Shown: positions 1 to 11,969 of the stretch, piece after piece | Layout of the letters: every line of letters begins with the position of its first letter | Numbering within the stretch: the first letter of the stretch is position 1 | NCBI RefSeq assembly: GCF_043641665.1 | Contig: NC_092200.1 | Span: forward strand, 15,337,694-15,401,693 | DNA: 64,000 nucleotides | Direction: 5' to 3' | DNA from: Enoplosus armatus | Lineage: Eukaryota; Chordata; Actinopteri; Centrarchiformes; Enoplosidae | The notes under the pieces: generated by a model | What the model was told of the DNA's origin: nothing | What the model saw: the letters and a program-made list of their open reading frames with translations, nothing else | The model's database searches: none | Position numbers and translations under genes: made by a program

Positions 1-395
1 TGACTTCATGCTTGGTTTGTGCTCTGACATGCACTGTCAACTGTGGGACCTTATATAGACAGGTGTGTGCCTTTCCAAATCATGTCCAATCAACTGAATT
101 TACCACAGGTGGACTCCAATTAAGCTGCAGAAACATCTCAAGGATGATCAGTGGAAACAGGATGCACCTGAGCTCAATTTTGAGCTTCATGGCAAAGGCT
201 GTGAATACTTATGTACATGTGATTTCTTAGTTTTTTATTTTTAATAAATTTGCTTACTTTTTTCACATTGTCATTATGGGGTGTTGTGTGTAGAATTTTG
301 AGGAAAAAAATTAATTTAATCCATTTTGGAATAAGGGTGTAACATAACAAAATGTGGAAAAAGTGAAGCGCCGTGAATACTTTCCGGATGCACTG
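1..395. mobile_element. Tc1/mariner transposon end (fragment, enters from left edge)
   Basis: The right boundary is a recognisable Tc1-type terminal repeat: read inward on the minus strand it begins CAGTGCATCCGGAAAGTATT, and a TA dinucleotide (396–397) flanks it as expected of Tc1 target sites. The inner sequence (remnants of the GAATACTTATGTACATGTGA block and of the subterminal AGCTCAATTTTGAGCTTCAT block) matches the untranslated end of common fish Tc1 elements as I remember them. No transposase frame is visible here, because the rest of the element lies outside the window. Confidence 0.85.
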
Positions 396-397
396 TA

Positions 398-924
398 CCT
401 CCAGTCAGAATTGATCAGCTCTCAGTCGATGTGGAGAATATTTTCTGTAAGATGTGAGGTTCCCTGAAGAAGTTTTGTGTCCTCAGTAATGTTGAGCTCT
501 GTGAAATATTGTACCATGTGGTGACCAGATGGTTGTTATTCACCCTTGCAATTACTCACCTGATGCACAATTCTTCTAAAGTCATATCTTGTCAGTAGGA
601 GGAGAGGATTAGAGAGGTTTATCATCATTATATGCAATATATCATTGAGATACTGTGGAATGTCATTGTTACCAAAATCACCCTTGTCAGTTAAATTTAG
701 TATCAGAATTGGTTGGGCTATGCAGAATTATCTTCCCCGCTGGTTGTTTCTCTTAGAGAGAAGCCTTTTACGTTTGACTGTGTAAAAATGTGTGTGACTT
801 CAGGGAACAGTAAAACCTTTTCACACATGGAGAACTGCAGGAATCCATCCTCTGCCCTTCACTATTCTCCATCTAAATGTTACCTTTATGTCAAATACGT
901 GGACTTGAAAAGCATCGTATCAGT
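398..924. other. Intergenic, no recognisable feature
   Basis: AT-rich sequence between the Tc1 end and the L2 LINE remnant. Open frames are short and resemble no known protein. The part nearest 900 may belong to the degraded LINE, but I cannot recognise it. Confidence 0.5.
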
Positions 925-1620
925 TTCCATTTTTATGCAAAATGATTCTCAGATCTACTTCTCTATCGATTTCAACAATATCATGGAACCAAGCAAAATA
1001 CAGGTCAAAACTTCCTTCAGTTAAATGCCAATAAATCAGAAGTTATTGTCATAGGATCAGACATTTCTTCACACTTAGATCGCCAAGTGAACCCAGTGGT
1101 CCAATCCTGCTTCCTACATAATTAATAATTTAAAATTCAATCTTTCTTATCTGCAAAGCACTTGGACACTGTAATCCATGCTTTTATTACATCCCGATTA
1201 GATTACTGTAACTCTCTATATTCCTGTCTGAGTCAGTACAACCTATCCAAACTTCAGCTGGTTCAAAATGCAGCAGCAAGACTACTCACAAGATCCAAAA
1301 GAAGACTGCTTATAACCCAAATTTGACCATCTCTACACTGGTTTCCTGTGCGTTTTAGAGTAGGTTTTAAGATTTGAATGATCACCTTTGATGAAAGGGC
1401 ATGTATGGGACTGGCTCCTGACTATATTTTGACTTGATAACTCCATACAAGCCTGAGTGCAGCCTGAGGTCCTCTGGTGGGTCTATTAGTAATTTTATCC
1501 TCCATTTGGGAGTGCTATGCAGTCAAGGCCCCTTGACTCTGGAACAACCTGTCAGAGGGTATCAAGTTAGCTCTTAAGCACATTATTTTAGGATAGCATT
1601 TTCTTAAAAACTCCTTTTAT
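925..1620 (+). mobile_element. L2-type LINE, degenerate 3' part of reverse transcriptase
   Basis: Conceptual translation across several frames gives hallmarks of the C-terminal half of an L2 LINE reverse transcriptase. There is a HFYA–NDSQIYFS block, where the catalytic YADD motif is damaged and frameshifted by one base, then LNANKSEVIVIG. After that comes ITSRLDYCNSLYSCLSQY, then LSKLQLVQNAAARLLTRSKR. The last motif set (SRLDYCNSL, LVQNAAARLL) is highly characteristic of L2-like elements in fish. Stops and frameshifts make it a dead copy. The T-rich stretch to about 1700 may be its 3' tail. Confidence 0.8.
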
Positions 1621-2310
1621 TCTGTGCTTTTGCTGCCTTTGTTTTGTTTTTATTTCAGTTGTTTAACTGCTTCTTTTTGATTATTTGTGTTTTATTGCAC
1701 AAATTAAAACAGCTATGTTCTTGTGTTTCTTTATCTTTGTTTTTCTTCAGTGTGTTCCTTTGAGCCACGATGAATACATTGAGTAATGCAACAGAAGCAC
1801 ACAGGGTCTATAACCCCAAATACTGATCTGCTAACTGGTTTTACTCAGTTTCCCTGAGGGGATTAAAGTTCCTTTGTTTTTTATTTGCAAACAACAATAA
1901 AGAGTTCCTCAAACATGTCCAAATGTATGCACATGTGACTCATGCAGTAAAAAGCAAGGATTAGATAAGGCCAGGTGGTGGAACAAACTAATAAAGCTGA
2001 ATGTTTGTTACCTTTCCAGTAGATTGATGGCATATGTTGCTATCAGATACAGGTCATCGGTGAGGATGATGAAGGAATGTTGTAATTTGCAAGAGCCATC
2101 ATATACGTGGGAATTTATTGATCTGCAGTAACATTGGGGCAGTAAATAATTCTCGGTCTGTCTTCCGCCAGAAAAAGTCAAAGTGAAAATACACCAGCAA
2201 CAAGAAAGAACTTGGTGAACCAAGTCTTGGCTACAAGGTCATTACTACAGCCAGTGTTGCAGTGTTGTTCAGGCCAGGCCATATTATTACATCCTAAAAC
2301 ATAGGATATA
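1621..2310. other. Intergenic, no recognisable feature
   Basis: AT-rich single-copy-looking sequence. Apart from a possible LINE tail at its left end I see no coding potential, RNA gene or clear repeat. Confidence 0.5.
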
Positions 2311-2480
2311 ACATTAAAGGAATAGTTCAACTTTTTAGGAAATACACTTTTCTTGCCGAGAGTTGGATGAGAAAATCAATACCACTCTCATGTCTGTCTG
2401 GATAGCTTAGCTTAGCATAAAAACTGGAAACGCACTACGTTCTTAGCATGCTAAATAGCACTAAACACAAAGTATAGCTG
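2311..2480. repeat. Dispersed teleost repeat (GGAATAGTTCAAC family)
   Basis: The block starting TTAAAGGAATAGTTCAACTT and continuing through CTTGCCGAGAGTTGGATGAG and CCACTCTCATGTCTGTCTGG to TTAGCTTAGCATAAAAACTGG resembles a very abundant teleost interspersed repeat, recalled from many fish genomes. It is probably non-autonomous. I cannot assign the superfamily. Confidence 0.65.
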
Positions 2481-2559
2481 AGGCTTATGGGAATTACAAT
2501 AGTTTTGCAGGTAGTTTGTCATAATCCAAAGTATTTGACAAATTTAAATTTTGACCTGA

Positions 2560-2880
2560 TGATGGTGATAGATGAAATGGCAGAGCATCACCAAAGTGAT
2601 TACAATTCATCTTGAGGGGAACATGAATGCCTGTACCAAATTTCATGGCAAATTTATCTAACAGTTGTTTAGATGTTTCAATCCAAACAAATGTCTACCG
2701 AGTGATGACACGAGACATGAAGTCAGGGGATCACCAACGGTGGTAGGATTCATCCTCTGGCGACCATAAATGTCTGTACAACATTTCATGGCAATCCACC
2801 TGATATTGCAGTCAGGACCAAAGTGGACAGACCGACGTTGCCATCCACAGAATCATGTAGCTAGCATGATTAAAAAGGGA
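2560..2880. repeat. Two tandem diverged units of a dispersed fish repeat
   Basis: Two diverged copies lie head to tail. Each contains a 'GGGGATCACCAA…' or 'GCATCACCAAAG…' start, a CATGAATG/CATAAATG…CTGTAC block, and a TTTCATGGCAA block (about 2640 and 2787). Unit 2 ends with the typical GACCAAAGTGGACAGACCGA and GCTAGCATGATTAAAAA tail. The family is common in percomorph genomes, where it also often occurs as doublets. Confidence 0.65.
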
Positions 2881-3179
2881 ATGGATGCATGCCAATGCCT
2901 AGAGAGCAGTGTGAAAAGGGTTAAGTAGTCATCTGTCCTAAGCACAAAAATAAATGAGGCATGACTCATTGCAGTAGAGTTGGATTGAAATCTCTTTGCA
3001 GCATGTTCGTTGTTGGCCTTTTACACTGTATAATACAACCCGCAATGAACAGCATAATTCTCCCCAAATTACAGTGTAATTATATGTACTCACAGTGTAC
3101 CAGTAGAGCTCATACCAATACATACATGTAGGCAGAAGGGAAGATGTGAAGTTAGGGAATAAGAGGGTAACAATTTGGG

Positions 3180-3365
3180 AACATATAGAAGAATTTACAC
3201 CGTAGGTATTTTTTAACTAACAGGTACCTATTGTATTATTATGGGGTACAGTATGACCAACTGAATGACAATCTGGCATTTTAAACAGATGTATTCAAAG
3301 AGAACTTATGCTATAGGTATTTTGAACTTCTGGGTACCTATTCTAATATTACAGGGTACATCCTT
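3180..3365. repeat. Degenerate direct repeat (about 120-bp period, two copies)
   Basis: Two related segments, about 3195–3255 and 3310–3362, share the order GTAGGTATTTT or ATAGGTATTTT, then GGTACCTATT, then GGGGTACA or AGGGTACA. Each contains a GGTACC palindrome. The repeat class is unknown. Confidence 0.4.
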
Positions 3366-3554
3366 GAGAGCCACACACACATCATGCACTGGGATGGAAC
3401 GTAAAATCGATCATCTTCTATAACTGCCTTGACTGTGAGATGGACACTCCTCCATCATCTACTTACTGTACTCCACAACAAAAAAATTACATGAACAGCA
3501 CTCTGTGTAACAACAGTGTCAATCCACATACACATACTACTATACTATCCTTTG

Positions 3555-3710
3555 GGGAGTCACAAGGGACAGGAGCCGATCCCAGCTGACGTTAAGCGAG
3601 TGGCGGGGTACACCCTGACATGTCTGAGACTCTCTCACTCACGCTCACATTCATTTAGAGTGGCCAATGAACTTAACATTGATTGTGGTAGGAAGCCGCA
3701 ACACCCAGTA
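3555..3710. repeat. Dispersed fish repeat (GGCGGGGTACACCCTG type)
   Basis: Contains GCCGATCCCAGCTGAC, GTGGCGGGGTACACCCTGA, CACTCACGCTCACATTCA, TTTAGAGTGGCCAATGAACT and GTAGGAAGCCGC in order. This is the familiar layout of a ubiquitous fish interspersed repeat. It contains an open frame of 67 codons that should not be taken as a gene. Confidence 0.6.
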
Positions 3711-4156
3711 CAACATTAGTACAAAAAGTTGCTCTGTAAATTGAGAAGAATTATGCTGCATGTTGCCAGCCGTATTAGTGTTACAGACATTTTTGACATT
3801 TTGACAGTAGGAAAAGCACAGGTGTAAGCAGTGGTGTGCTGGCCATCTTGCATACCTGTAGGCCGCCGCATCGGTAAGCTATCAAAAAGTTTTTACCGTC
3901 TCTTCACTTAAAATCTTACATTTTTACTAATTCGTACACAGAAGTGAGAATTTGAATTTTTTTTTTCTATGAAAGAAGTAACAATTTCTGGTTATTTACC
4001 ATAAAGTGTTATTAACCTTAAAACATGACACAAAATGTGATAAATATTTGCAGAGTTTTTTGTGTAGGTTAGGGTTGCAATAAATATATATGTAATTACA
4101 TTAACCCCCCACTACCACTACACCACTACATAGCTGTGGGGTATATACTGTACATA

Positions 4157-4520
4157 CAGTGGGGTCCAAAAGTCTGAGACCACACTGAAAATCTCAAATA
4201 TCTTCACGTAAATCCGGAAATAATCACAAAGGATTTTGAGGATTTCGATTTCGAAACATTTGAAAACACAAGAAGTTATCAAACGTAAAATGATGAAGAA
4301 ATATTTTGATTCTGTACTATTTTTAAGTCAGCAATCAAATTTAAGTAAATTTGTGGCATTGACCAACTTAACTCCTTCATACAAAGAGTCAGATTTCTTC
4401 AGAGTTGTGTCCCTTCCATCGAAGCATGCGTTCAGATGACCAAGGAACCATCCAAACTGTAGGTGGCAGAACACACCACATTTGATTACTTCCCGACCTA
4501 TAAAATTGAACACACATTTA
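4157..4520 (+). mobile_element. Tc1/mariner-like terminal fragment
   Basis: Begins at CAGTGGGGTCCAAAAGTCTG, preceded by TA at 4155–4156. This is the start of a terminal repeat recalled from fish Tc1/mariner elements ('…AAGTCTGAGACCAC…'). No matching right terminus (…GGACCCCACTG) is present downstream, so the copy is truncated. The right limit given is a guess. Confidence 0.55.
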
Positions 4521-6052
4521 AATACTTTATTACTTTTAGGCCATAACCCGCACGGAGCAAGTCTGTTGCATGACCTTTTTCAGTTTTTAACTTGTAACCA
4601 AGTACCACAGCGCCTGTATTGTACATTCTGGCTCACAGGCATTGGATATTGGCACAGCTAAAGTGAATAAAGCCATCAATAATAAATCACTTTTTGTAAA
4701 AAATGACTTTTGTAAGACAAGGTTAGTATTCAGTGTGAAAATGTATTGTATTACCTGTCTGCTTGAGAGATTTTTTTCATTTAGAAAAAAAATGAAATGG
4801 CTGGTTTCCTGAAGTTGTCAAGGTGACAACAGATATGCTGCAACAAAGCACTGCTTTACAAGTCATAGACTGTGTGGTAGTAAAAAACATTATGGAAATA
4901 ATGTCTCAAATTCAGATTTGGGATGTCACAGTGCAGTTCCTACCAATGTAGTCTCGGAAAATGTATCCATATGGGTCTAACACACCATCTGTCATATGTT
5001 CCTAATCAGTCTGTAATATGTTTTGAGTAAGCAGCCCTTACTCGTAATGTCACATTCTAAAGTATACAATAAAAAAATACATTTTTGTATAATTTATTAA
5101 TCAACTAGTAGTTTCTTTTGGCCCTGGGTGGCCAGTTACAACTGGCTCACTTCCTCTTTGTATCATCAAAGGGAACACCGGAAGTAAGTGAGAAAGGCCT
5201 GAAGAATCCCTACCACCATCAATCACAGTTACATAAGGGTTCATTGTAAGCTTAAAGCTTAAATTAAAGCCATGCCTTTGAAATCTGATTTGCTTTATCA
5301 GCATAGAAAGGAAAGTGAATATTATTTATAGTATAATAATAATTATTATTATTATTATTGTTGTTGTTGTTGTTGTTGTTATCATTATTATTATTATTAT
5401 TATTATTATTAAGAGAGATCTCTTGTACTTTACCCAAGCGCTCAGGGAACAATGCAGAACAAAGGCAGCAGGGCAACCTGAATACAATTAGAAAAATCTG
5501 ATACGACAGTGTTACTATATAACAAAGTCCAGACCAGGTCTAAAGATTAGAGACACGAGAAAGTCTACAGAAAATATATTCTTTTCGGTAATATTCAAGC
5601 TATTCTCACAGGGACAGCTTTTAAAAGTATAAACACATTTCATCATGTATGGTGACATTACTGAAACCTGGGATAAAGTTGTGAAATTTGAATGATACTC
5701 TCACATTTTAATAAGCTCACTATCACGTTTTCCTGGTAAAAGGACGAAATGAAACAAAATGATGAAAATAAAATAAAAAATGTCATCTGTCAGTGTCAAG
5801 TGGGAAATCTCGACGGTCACTGTTGTTTATACTGCTGATAGGCGTGAAGATAAAGAGGGGCGTGTACCGTGCACGTGGAAGCCTGCCTCTCAAAGAAGTT
5901 TAAATGGGAGAGGGGGGAGAGGCAGAGACAAAGAACAGGACGTCAAAATATTAAGTTGCGTTCAAGGGCTACAGCTGGCTACGCGACACGCAGTTCAACC
6001 CCTTTTGGACTCCATGGTGGCATCGGGAGAGGGGCAGCCGGTCACAGCCAGG
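4521..6052. other. Upstream flank of asip2
   Basis: Apart from the trinucleotide repeat I see no gene here. An open frame runs into the asip2 start from 5780 but lacks any signal peptide or agouti-like sequence before 6053, so it is taken as 5' leader. No clear TATA box or upstream non-coding exon could be assigned. Confidence 0.4.
5331..5411. repeat. TAA/TTG compound trinucleotide microsatellite
   Basis: A run of (TAA/ATT)n with an inner (GTT)n block. On the minus strand it produces a spurious poly-Asn frame. It sits upstream of asip2 and is likely polymorphic. Confidence 0.95.
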
Positions 6053-9000
6053 ATGAAGCTGGCGGTCTTGTGGTTGTGCGTGCTGCATTTGGCCTTTGTT
6101 AGTGCCGGACTCTTCCGCAGCAACGATCCTCCAGTCGCCCCCAGCAATTTGTCGCGCAGCAGGACCCAAGACCCTCAGAGTACAGGTGAGTGCACAGGTC
6201 GTTGTTTTTAAAGGGCAGGCCGTTTCCACAGTCTGTGGAGTTCATTAATCACTGCCACTGTTGTTTTTGTCCAATAACATAATAATACAAGCAAACATTT
6301 TTACAATCAATAATGAAAACTAAACACTAAAATGTAATAACGGTAGGAGGTTTAAGAATAAAATAAAACATCAGTATGAACTTATAATGGAGTAGTAATA
6401 GATTTAGAAAGTCATAGAGTTAGACAATTACAGTTTACATCAAATCATTAAAGTGATATAAAATGGGACAATATAGAAATAGATAATAGGAATTAAAGCG
6501 CTGCACAACATGATACGATATAACTATGAACTTTAATGTGCCCAAATAAGGTTGTAACATACATTTAATACGTTATTTTGAATTGTGACCAGGCAAATGG
6601 CTATTCTGAATACTAACAATAGCAACTGCTACTATCAACCTGTTGTTTATGTGATGCTACTGTGCTGTAGGTTATTTGTGCCAAGTAATTTTATCGCGAC
6701 ATGGGAGTGCAAATTAAAAACGGATGGGTTTCAGTCTGAATGTGAAATTTAGGACACTGTCAAATGTATTCCGTCGACAGAATTGAAGTTGAATTGAGAT
6801 CCTGTACATAATGTGAATATAAGTCCCTGTATCCTGGGGTTTGGACTTGGGGGGGGGGGGGGGGGGGGTTGCAAAGCAGTTGTTAGGCTCACTTTTAGGA
6901 TAGACAGTTATATGAGACTGAAAAGAAATTAGCTATTTGAGACAATGTGTGATTTGGCACAATGTGATGAGATAATATTGACTTGTCACCCTGTGCAGTC
7001 TATGTTTTGTTTGTGTATATATGTGCATGTGTATCCTATAGTAGCATGACACTTTACTATGAAATATACCATGTAAATACCTCTGTAGTTGCCTACATAA
7101 AATGCCTATATGAGGTAGTAGCATAACATACTGTATGTGTTTGCCCAAAGTGGCACCTTGCCAACTGTAAGGTGATCTGTTGCAAATCTAATTCTTCTTA
7201 ATTCTCTAATTCATAATTCTTCAATTAGAGCTTCCATAGGGAAAAAAGTGGCTGTCACGGATGCCCACACCCCTATACAAAGTGGCATTGGATACATTAT
7301 TCTACACACTCAATAAGCAATAAGTGTTTAGGCCACTACCCTATATACATATTCTACACTTCCACATACTTCAAAGCTGCATACTTCAACTCCTCTATAC
7401 AAAGAGTTGTAAGATGATAGCCTACATATGACACACACAGTGAGTTTGGATAGAAAGCCACAGAGGCATGACTGGAATACTTGGGCTGTAGTATGGGGTC
7501 CCACTCTCTGATGTATACCTTACTGTCAAGTTTTAAAGTGTTTGTAATATATAGGTTTTTTGTAGTGATGTAACTTTTTAGTAAGACAGTTTTATGCATA
7601 TCCAGGGTTATGACCTGGGTATTTCTAAGTTATAACTCTTTCTGTTCTTTAGATGTGGAGTTATGCGCTTCTAGGATTACAGTTAGAGTAATTAAAGCAG
7701 CTCCAATAATTTTCAGTTTAAAGGATTTAAAGGGAAACTTTAAAAAAAATATTAGGCAGCTACATATTCAATTGGCACAACATGATCTGGTTATGGAAGT
7801 CCCTCTGTTCCACATAGCACAGTTCAGCTGGCATCACATAGCGTGACGCTGCATATATCAACATGAGGACACACTTTCTTTTTTCTTTTGAGCAAAACTG
7901 CTTTATAATACTACTTAAATCCAACCTTTCCTGCTAGCTGAACAAATCTGGTTTTAATGTCTTATTATGGTGGTCAAACCATTTTACTGGTATTTATCCA
8001 TCAAACATGAATGTGACTATGCAATAAAGTAGGATTTGATTGTGAAGCCAGACAAGAGGTGGCGAGGCCTCCAGGCACCTCCTGTTACCTTTCTAGAATT
8101 GGCCCTATGGCCCTATGGGCACATTCATTATCTCCTCAGTCTCAGTACGCCTCTTCAAAAGGAGTTCTATAGGTTGTTACAGCAGCTGCCTCTGAGATAG
8201 TGATTTATTTCAGTGATAAAATGATAGTGCAGGCGTAAATTTCAGTTTGCTCGGTAGTTAGTATCTAGTGCATTCATTAATTTTTCAGTGAAATGTCAAA
8301 TATGGGGCCAGGGGCTTAGGTTGTTGTTTTCAGATATGCCTACAATTACAAAGGGAAAGAGCATTCCAGTCTTTTGAACTTGCAAAGATTGTTTACATCT
8401 TATGTGACAAACATCAGTTTTGGTGTAAAGATGATGATTATTCGAGATTTGAGTTTCAGGAAAAGACACATTATCATTTGACCAATTAATATGCATTGCA
8501 TGCCAAAAGTACTGTTTACTATACAATTATATATACGGTACGGTAGCCTATATATGTACATAGAGACTTGTACAGATAAGATGCTGCTGGTGAGTAGTAG
8601 CAGGAATTAGACACTAGGCTCCTTGGAGGATTTCATGGAGAACCTCTGGTGGACAGAGATGGAAGTGACAGAAAGCTGGGGAGGCCTACATTGAAATGAT
8701 TGCTTGTTTTGTTGTCTTTTGATTACTGAAAATTATATTATGATCTTGACATAACACGCTATGTTTTCTATTGATTAGGAGGTATTTACAGTATATTATG
8801 ATGATGCTATAGAGACTAATAATGTGTGTCTGTCTCTCACATATCACCATGACATTGAAGCAATGGTGTAATTAAGTACATTTACTCAACTACCGTACTT
8901 AAGTATAATTTCTGGGTACTTGTACTTAACCAGAGTATTTCCATTTGATGCTACTTTATACTTCTACCACTACTTTTCAGAGAGAAAGATTGTACTTTTT

Positions 9001-10275
9001 ACTCCACTACATTTACTTGGCAGCTATGGTTACTGCACATTATAGGCTCTGCTCACGCACACAGAGTGTTTTCATGCGCTCTGGCTGATTGGACCTTAGG
9101 TGTAAGTTGGGTGGAGCTATGTTGGGAATTATGCAATTTCACCAAAGTATATGCATTCAGAATGATAACTGGGTAAGTTGCCCAGCCCCCCAAATGTACA
9201 ACAAAATCAACAGAAGGGTGAGGGAGATGTCAATCAAGCACAGCGCTAATAAGGCAACAAGGACTATGGGCATGCAGGGCCTTTAAGATTTTACAAACAA
9301 AATAATATGATACCTTTTATAAAGTATGATGCATTACTACTGAATAAACTACCAAACAGTTTGCTCCATCTCGACCAGCTACAACATTAAAATGTTGCTT
9401 ACACGTAATAATTGTTGTTACATTATATTATTTTATATTGGAGTTAGTTGACTCTTTGTGTTGTTAAACAAACCTCTCGGTTTTTCCAGAGATTTCCGTT
9501 TGTTTTTGTTTTGTTTGGGGTTTTTTTTTTTTTTTCAAAAAAACTGATACTTAGCTATGTGAATCTAATGGTAATACATTACACTAACTGGGACTAATGG
9601 TGATTTTTGGACACAAAGCAATCTCTGGCAGAGGTGTTCTGCAGTGTTATTCCCTGAACAAATGGTCCTGATGTTGTTTCAACAGGGTCTTTGAACCAAG
9701 GCAGGCAGAGAACGCTGTTTGCAAGGAGAGGACAGTATGAACGACAAAGGATTCATGTGCCGGTAAGATGTGTGCGGTTTATATTCCAGTCACATTTTGC
9801 ATAGACATTTCTAATTAGCAAGAAGCATTTCTGCTTTTGCTTTTGTGATTTCTATACACTGCACTTTAGCTAGTATTATCTCAATTGAGAATGAATAGAA
9901 ACAAATGTTTTGAACGATTCCGAAAGGTTAGTTTGCAGCTTTTAATAAACAAAACCAACACTTTTTAGATATCAAAGGAAGAAGGTGAGGCAATGTTACT
10001 ATAATACTTGACTTCCCACATTAACCGTCCCTGTCTCCCTCTTTTTGTTCTCTCCGTTTTTCCAGAAGCCCAAAGAGGTCCCTGCTCCTCCGAGTGACCT
10101 TCGCCCTCCTTCCAAAGTGGCACCCAAACCTGTGGACCCCAACTGCTCTCAGCTTACGCAAAGCTGCTTGCCCCAGTCTGGCTGCTGTGACCCATGTGCC
10201 TCATGCCACTGCCGCTTCTTCAACACAATCTGCTTCTGCCGGCGGACAAACTCATTATACGAGAAGAAAACATAA
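6053..10275 (+). CDS. asip2: Agouti-signalling protein 2 (asip2, also called agrp2)
   Basis: Three coding exons, 6053–6185, 9686–9762 and 10066–10275, join in phase to give 139 aa. The start is chosen because it opens directly on a signal peptide (MKLAVLWLCVLHLAFVSA). An in-frame ATG at 6014 would add 13 polar residues. Next come an N-glycosylation site (Asn32-Leu-Ser), an arginine-rich middle (about 45–70), a proline-rich linker (71–95) and the agouti cysteine domain (97–128). The domain holds CC-DP-C-AS-C-H-C and the receptor-binding RFF triplet (120–122). Agouti proteins are secreted antagonists or inverse agonists of melanocortin receptors, acting in pigment patterning and appetite. Only nine of the usual ten cysteines are present: the tail NSLYEKKT has none. 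Lying beside wwp1, rmdn1 and cpne3 it is assigned as asip2 rather than asip1 or agrp. The family assignment is certain and the paralogue very likely. Confidence 0.93.
6849..6868. repeat. Poly-G tract
   Basis: About twenty consecutive G on the plus strand inside asip2 intron 1. It is G-quadruplex capable, and its length is probably unreliable in any assembly. Confidence 0.9.
8868..9400. repeat. Dispersed teleost repeat (AGTACATTTACTCAA family)
   Basis: Starts with TAAGTACATTTACTCAACTA and continues with TACTTGTACTTAACCAGAGT, ATGCTACTTTATACTTCTAC and TTTTTACTCCACTACATTTA, a very common fish interspersed repeat. Its other half seems to resume around 9255–9400 (AAACTACCAAACAGT, TCGACCAGCTACAACATTAA). 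The stretch 9060–9250 looks like a later insertion or unrelated filler. Confidence 0.65.
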
Positions 10276-11068
10276 AGAATACCAACACACTAAAACTGAT
10301 ACACACACACAAAAAAAACACCCCTCAAACATATACTACAGGCCCATGAACAGAGATCACCCACGCTGCCTGAATTGTGTTATAGCCGTCTATTCAACCA
10401 CCTCAATACATAGACTGATGCATCATAAGGATGGGACAATAGGCATCATGTCACAAAATCAGCCTCTTAAGACAGTAAATGCAGTATAAATAACTTGTAT
10501 ACCTCTTGTGAAAGGCAGCTGCTTGGAAGAACTATCCACCATACACTTAAGCATACATTCTCCTAGAACGCATTCATTCACTCCTTTGAACCATACTGTA
10601 TTATCAGTATTATCATTATCATTATTGTTGTTCTCATTTTTGATACCACTGACGTAATTGCATTTCACCAATGTTCAAGCGTTTCAGCACCAGTGTCCTA
10701 TGATAACATATACCTGTTTTGTATTGTTTTGTTTTATTAACATGATTCTGTCCATAAATGTGTGAATTACATGAGAGAGCTTTATGTGATTAATTATTGA
10801 ATACATTCATTTCTAACAATGTTTTTCTGATGTTATTACTCTCTTGCAAATTAACTCATGCTACTCGGCCTCTTCAGTTGATGGTCTCTGTCTCTACCCT
10901 GTTTTAAGGCAGGAAAGGTCACTAAATCTTGTGTGTGTCAGAAGTGAAAGTTGTATACAGTGGAAGGCAAAAATCATTGCATCTCTCGCACTGTATGTCT
11001 ATATATAGACCTTGTGACATACAGAATTGGTGACATTTACATTTTTAGAATTAAAGAACCACTAGCCA

Positions 11069-11074
11069 AATAAA
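11069..11074 (+). terminator. asip2: Candidate asip2 polyadenylation signal
   Basis: First good AATAAA downstream of the asip2 stop, about 0.8 kb after it. A further AATAAA-like site lies near 11500. Which one is used cannot be told from sequence. Confidence 0.35.
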
Positions 11075-11629
11075 ATATATAAAGAATAGTTTTATTTATT
11101 TAGAAGAAAAGTCTGGATTGGTGCCTTTATACCTACATGAATTTATTAGTTCCTACCATATATGTCTGTATGCCCTCTCCATTTCCCAAGTGAGAGGTCT
11201 GTGGTCATTATCAGCGATGATGTTGATCTTGACAGAGTGTACCATTTTGTTCTTTTCTATGGAATGCCCTTCCTGTCTTTGTTTTAAAAACAGCGCAGTA
11301 GACATGTAATCAGGACTGCAATCTCATCTTTTCTTTTGACAATTTATAGTTCAACTGGTCTACCAATCGAACTTAAAATTCGGCTCTACAGCTGCATTGA
11401 TTTGTAGATTGAAAGATTATCATGTAATTTAGCATATATTTAGCTTGAGCATGTATGTTTATGAATGTGCTTTTGAATTTTTAGTCATGCAAATACTACA
11501 AATAAATACATGTTACACACACATGCTGCTGGCAAGTATGGTAACACTGTCTATCAGGGCTTATTTCATCCATTCTCCTTTTAGTGGTATAATCCATTAG
11601 GTATAGTATACTTACAAATAAAGGTGCTA

Positions 11630-11960
11630 ATTAGAGGAACCTTTTATAAAGGTTCTACCTTGAACCCAACATAAAGGGTTATACATAGAACCATCGTGAA
11701 AGGTTCCACCCAGAACCCCCTATGAGAGGTTCTGTGGTGTAATGGTTCCACCCAGAACCCTCTCTGGGGCTTATATCCAGAACCTTTCCACCTTCTAAGG
11801 GTGCTAACAGGAACCCACCCAGGGGGTTCTACCGAGAACCCTTTTATACTCCAAGGGTTTCATCTAGAACCCACCCAGGGGGCTCAAATAATAGCCTTTT
11901 TAGAAGGGTTTCACCCATAACCCTCTTGTCCTCTGATGGTTCTACGAAGAACCATATGGT
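11630..11960. repeat. Degenerate GGTTCT…AGAACC inverted/tandem array
   Basis: About ten loosely spaced repeats of the palindromic pair GGTTCTACC / AGAACC(C), for example AGGTTCCACCCAGAACCCCC (about 11700), AATGGTTCCACCCAGAACCC (about 11741) and GGGGGTTCTACCGAGAACCC (about 11822). Each unit is itself a short inverted repeat, and the spacing is irregular (roughly 20–45 bp). No frame is open through it. Similar arrays are scattered in fish genomes, but I do not know a firm classification. Confidence 0.8.
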
Positions 11961-11969
11961 GTTCTACAG

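Larger units (their letters stand above)
6186..9685 (+). other. asip2: asip2 intron 1
   Basis: A 3.5-kb GT–AG intron between the signal-peptide exon and the basic-region exon. It holds a 20-G homopolymer and a dispersed repeat near its 3' end, with no other gene visible. Intron 2 (9763–10065, 303 nt) is featureless. Confidence 0.8.

Noticed and set aside
3516..3719. 67-codon frame
   Set aside because: Lies inside a dispersed fish repeat.
5780..6052. Extended N-terminus of asip2 (open frame upstream of 6053)
   Set aside because: It would bury the signal peptide behind 91 polar residues; agouti proteins begin directly with a signal peptide.
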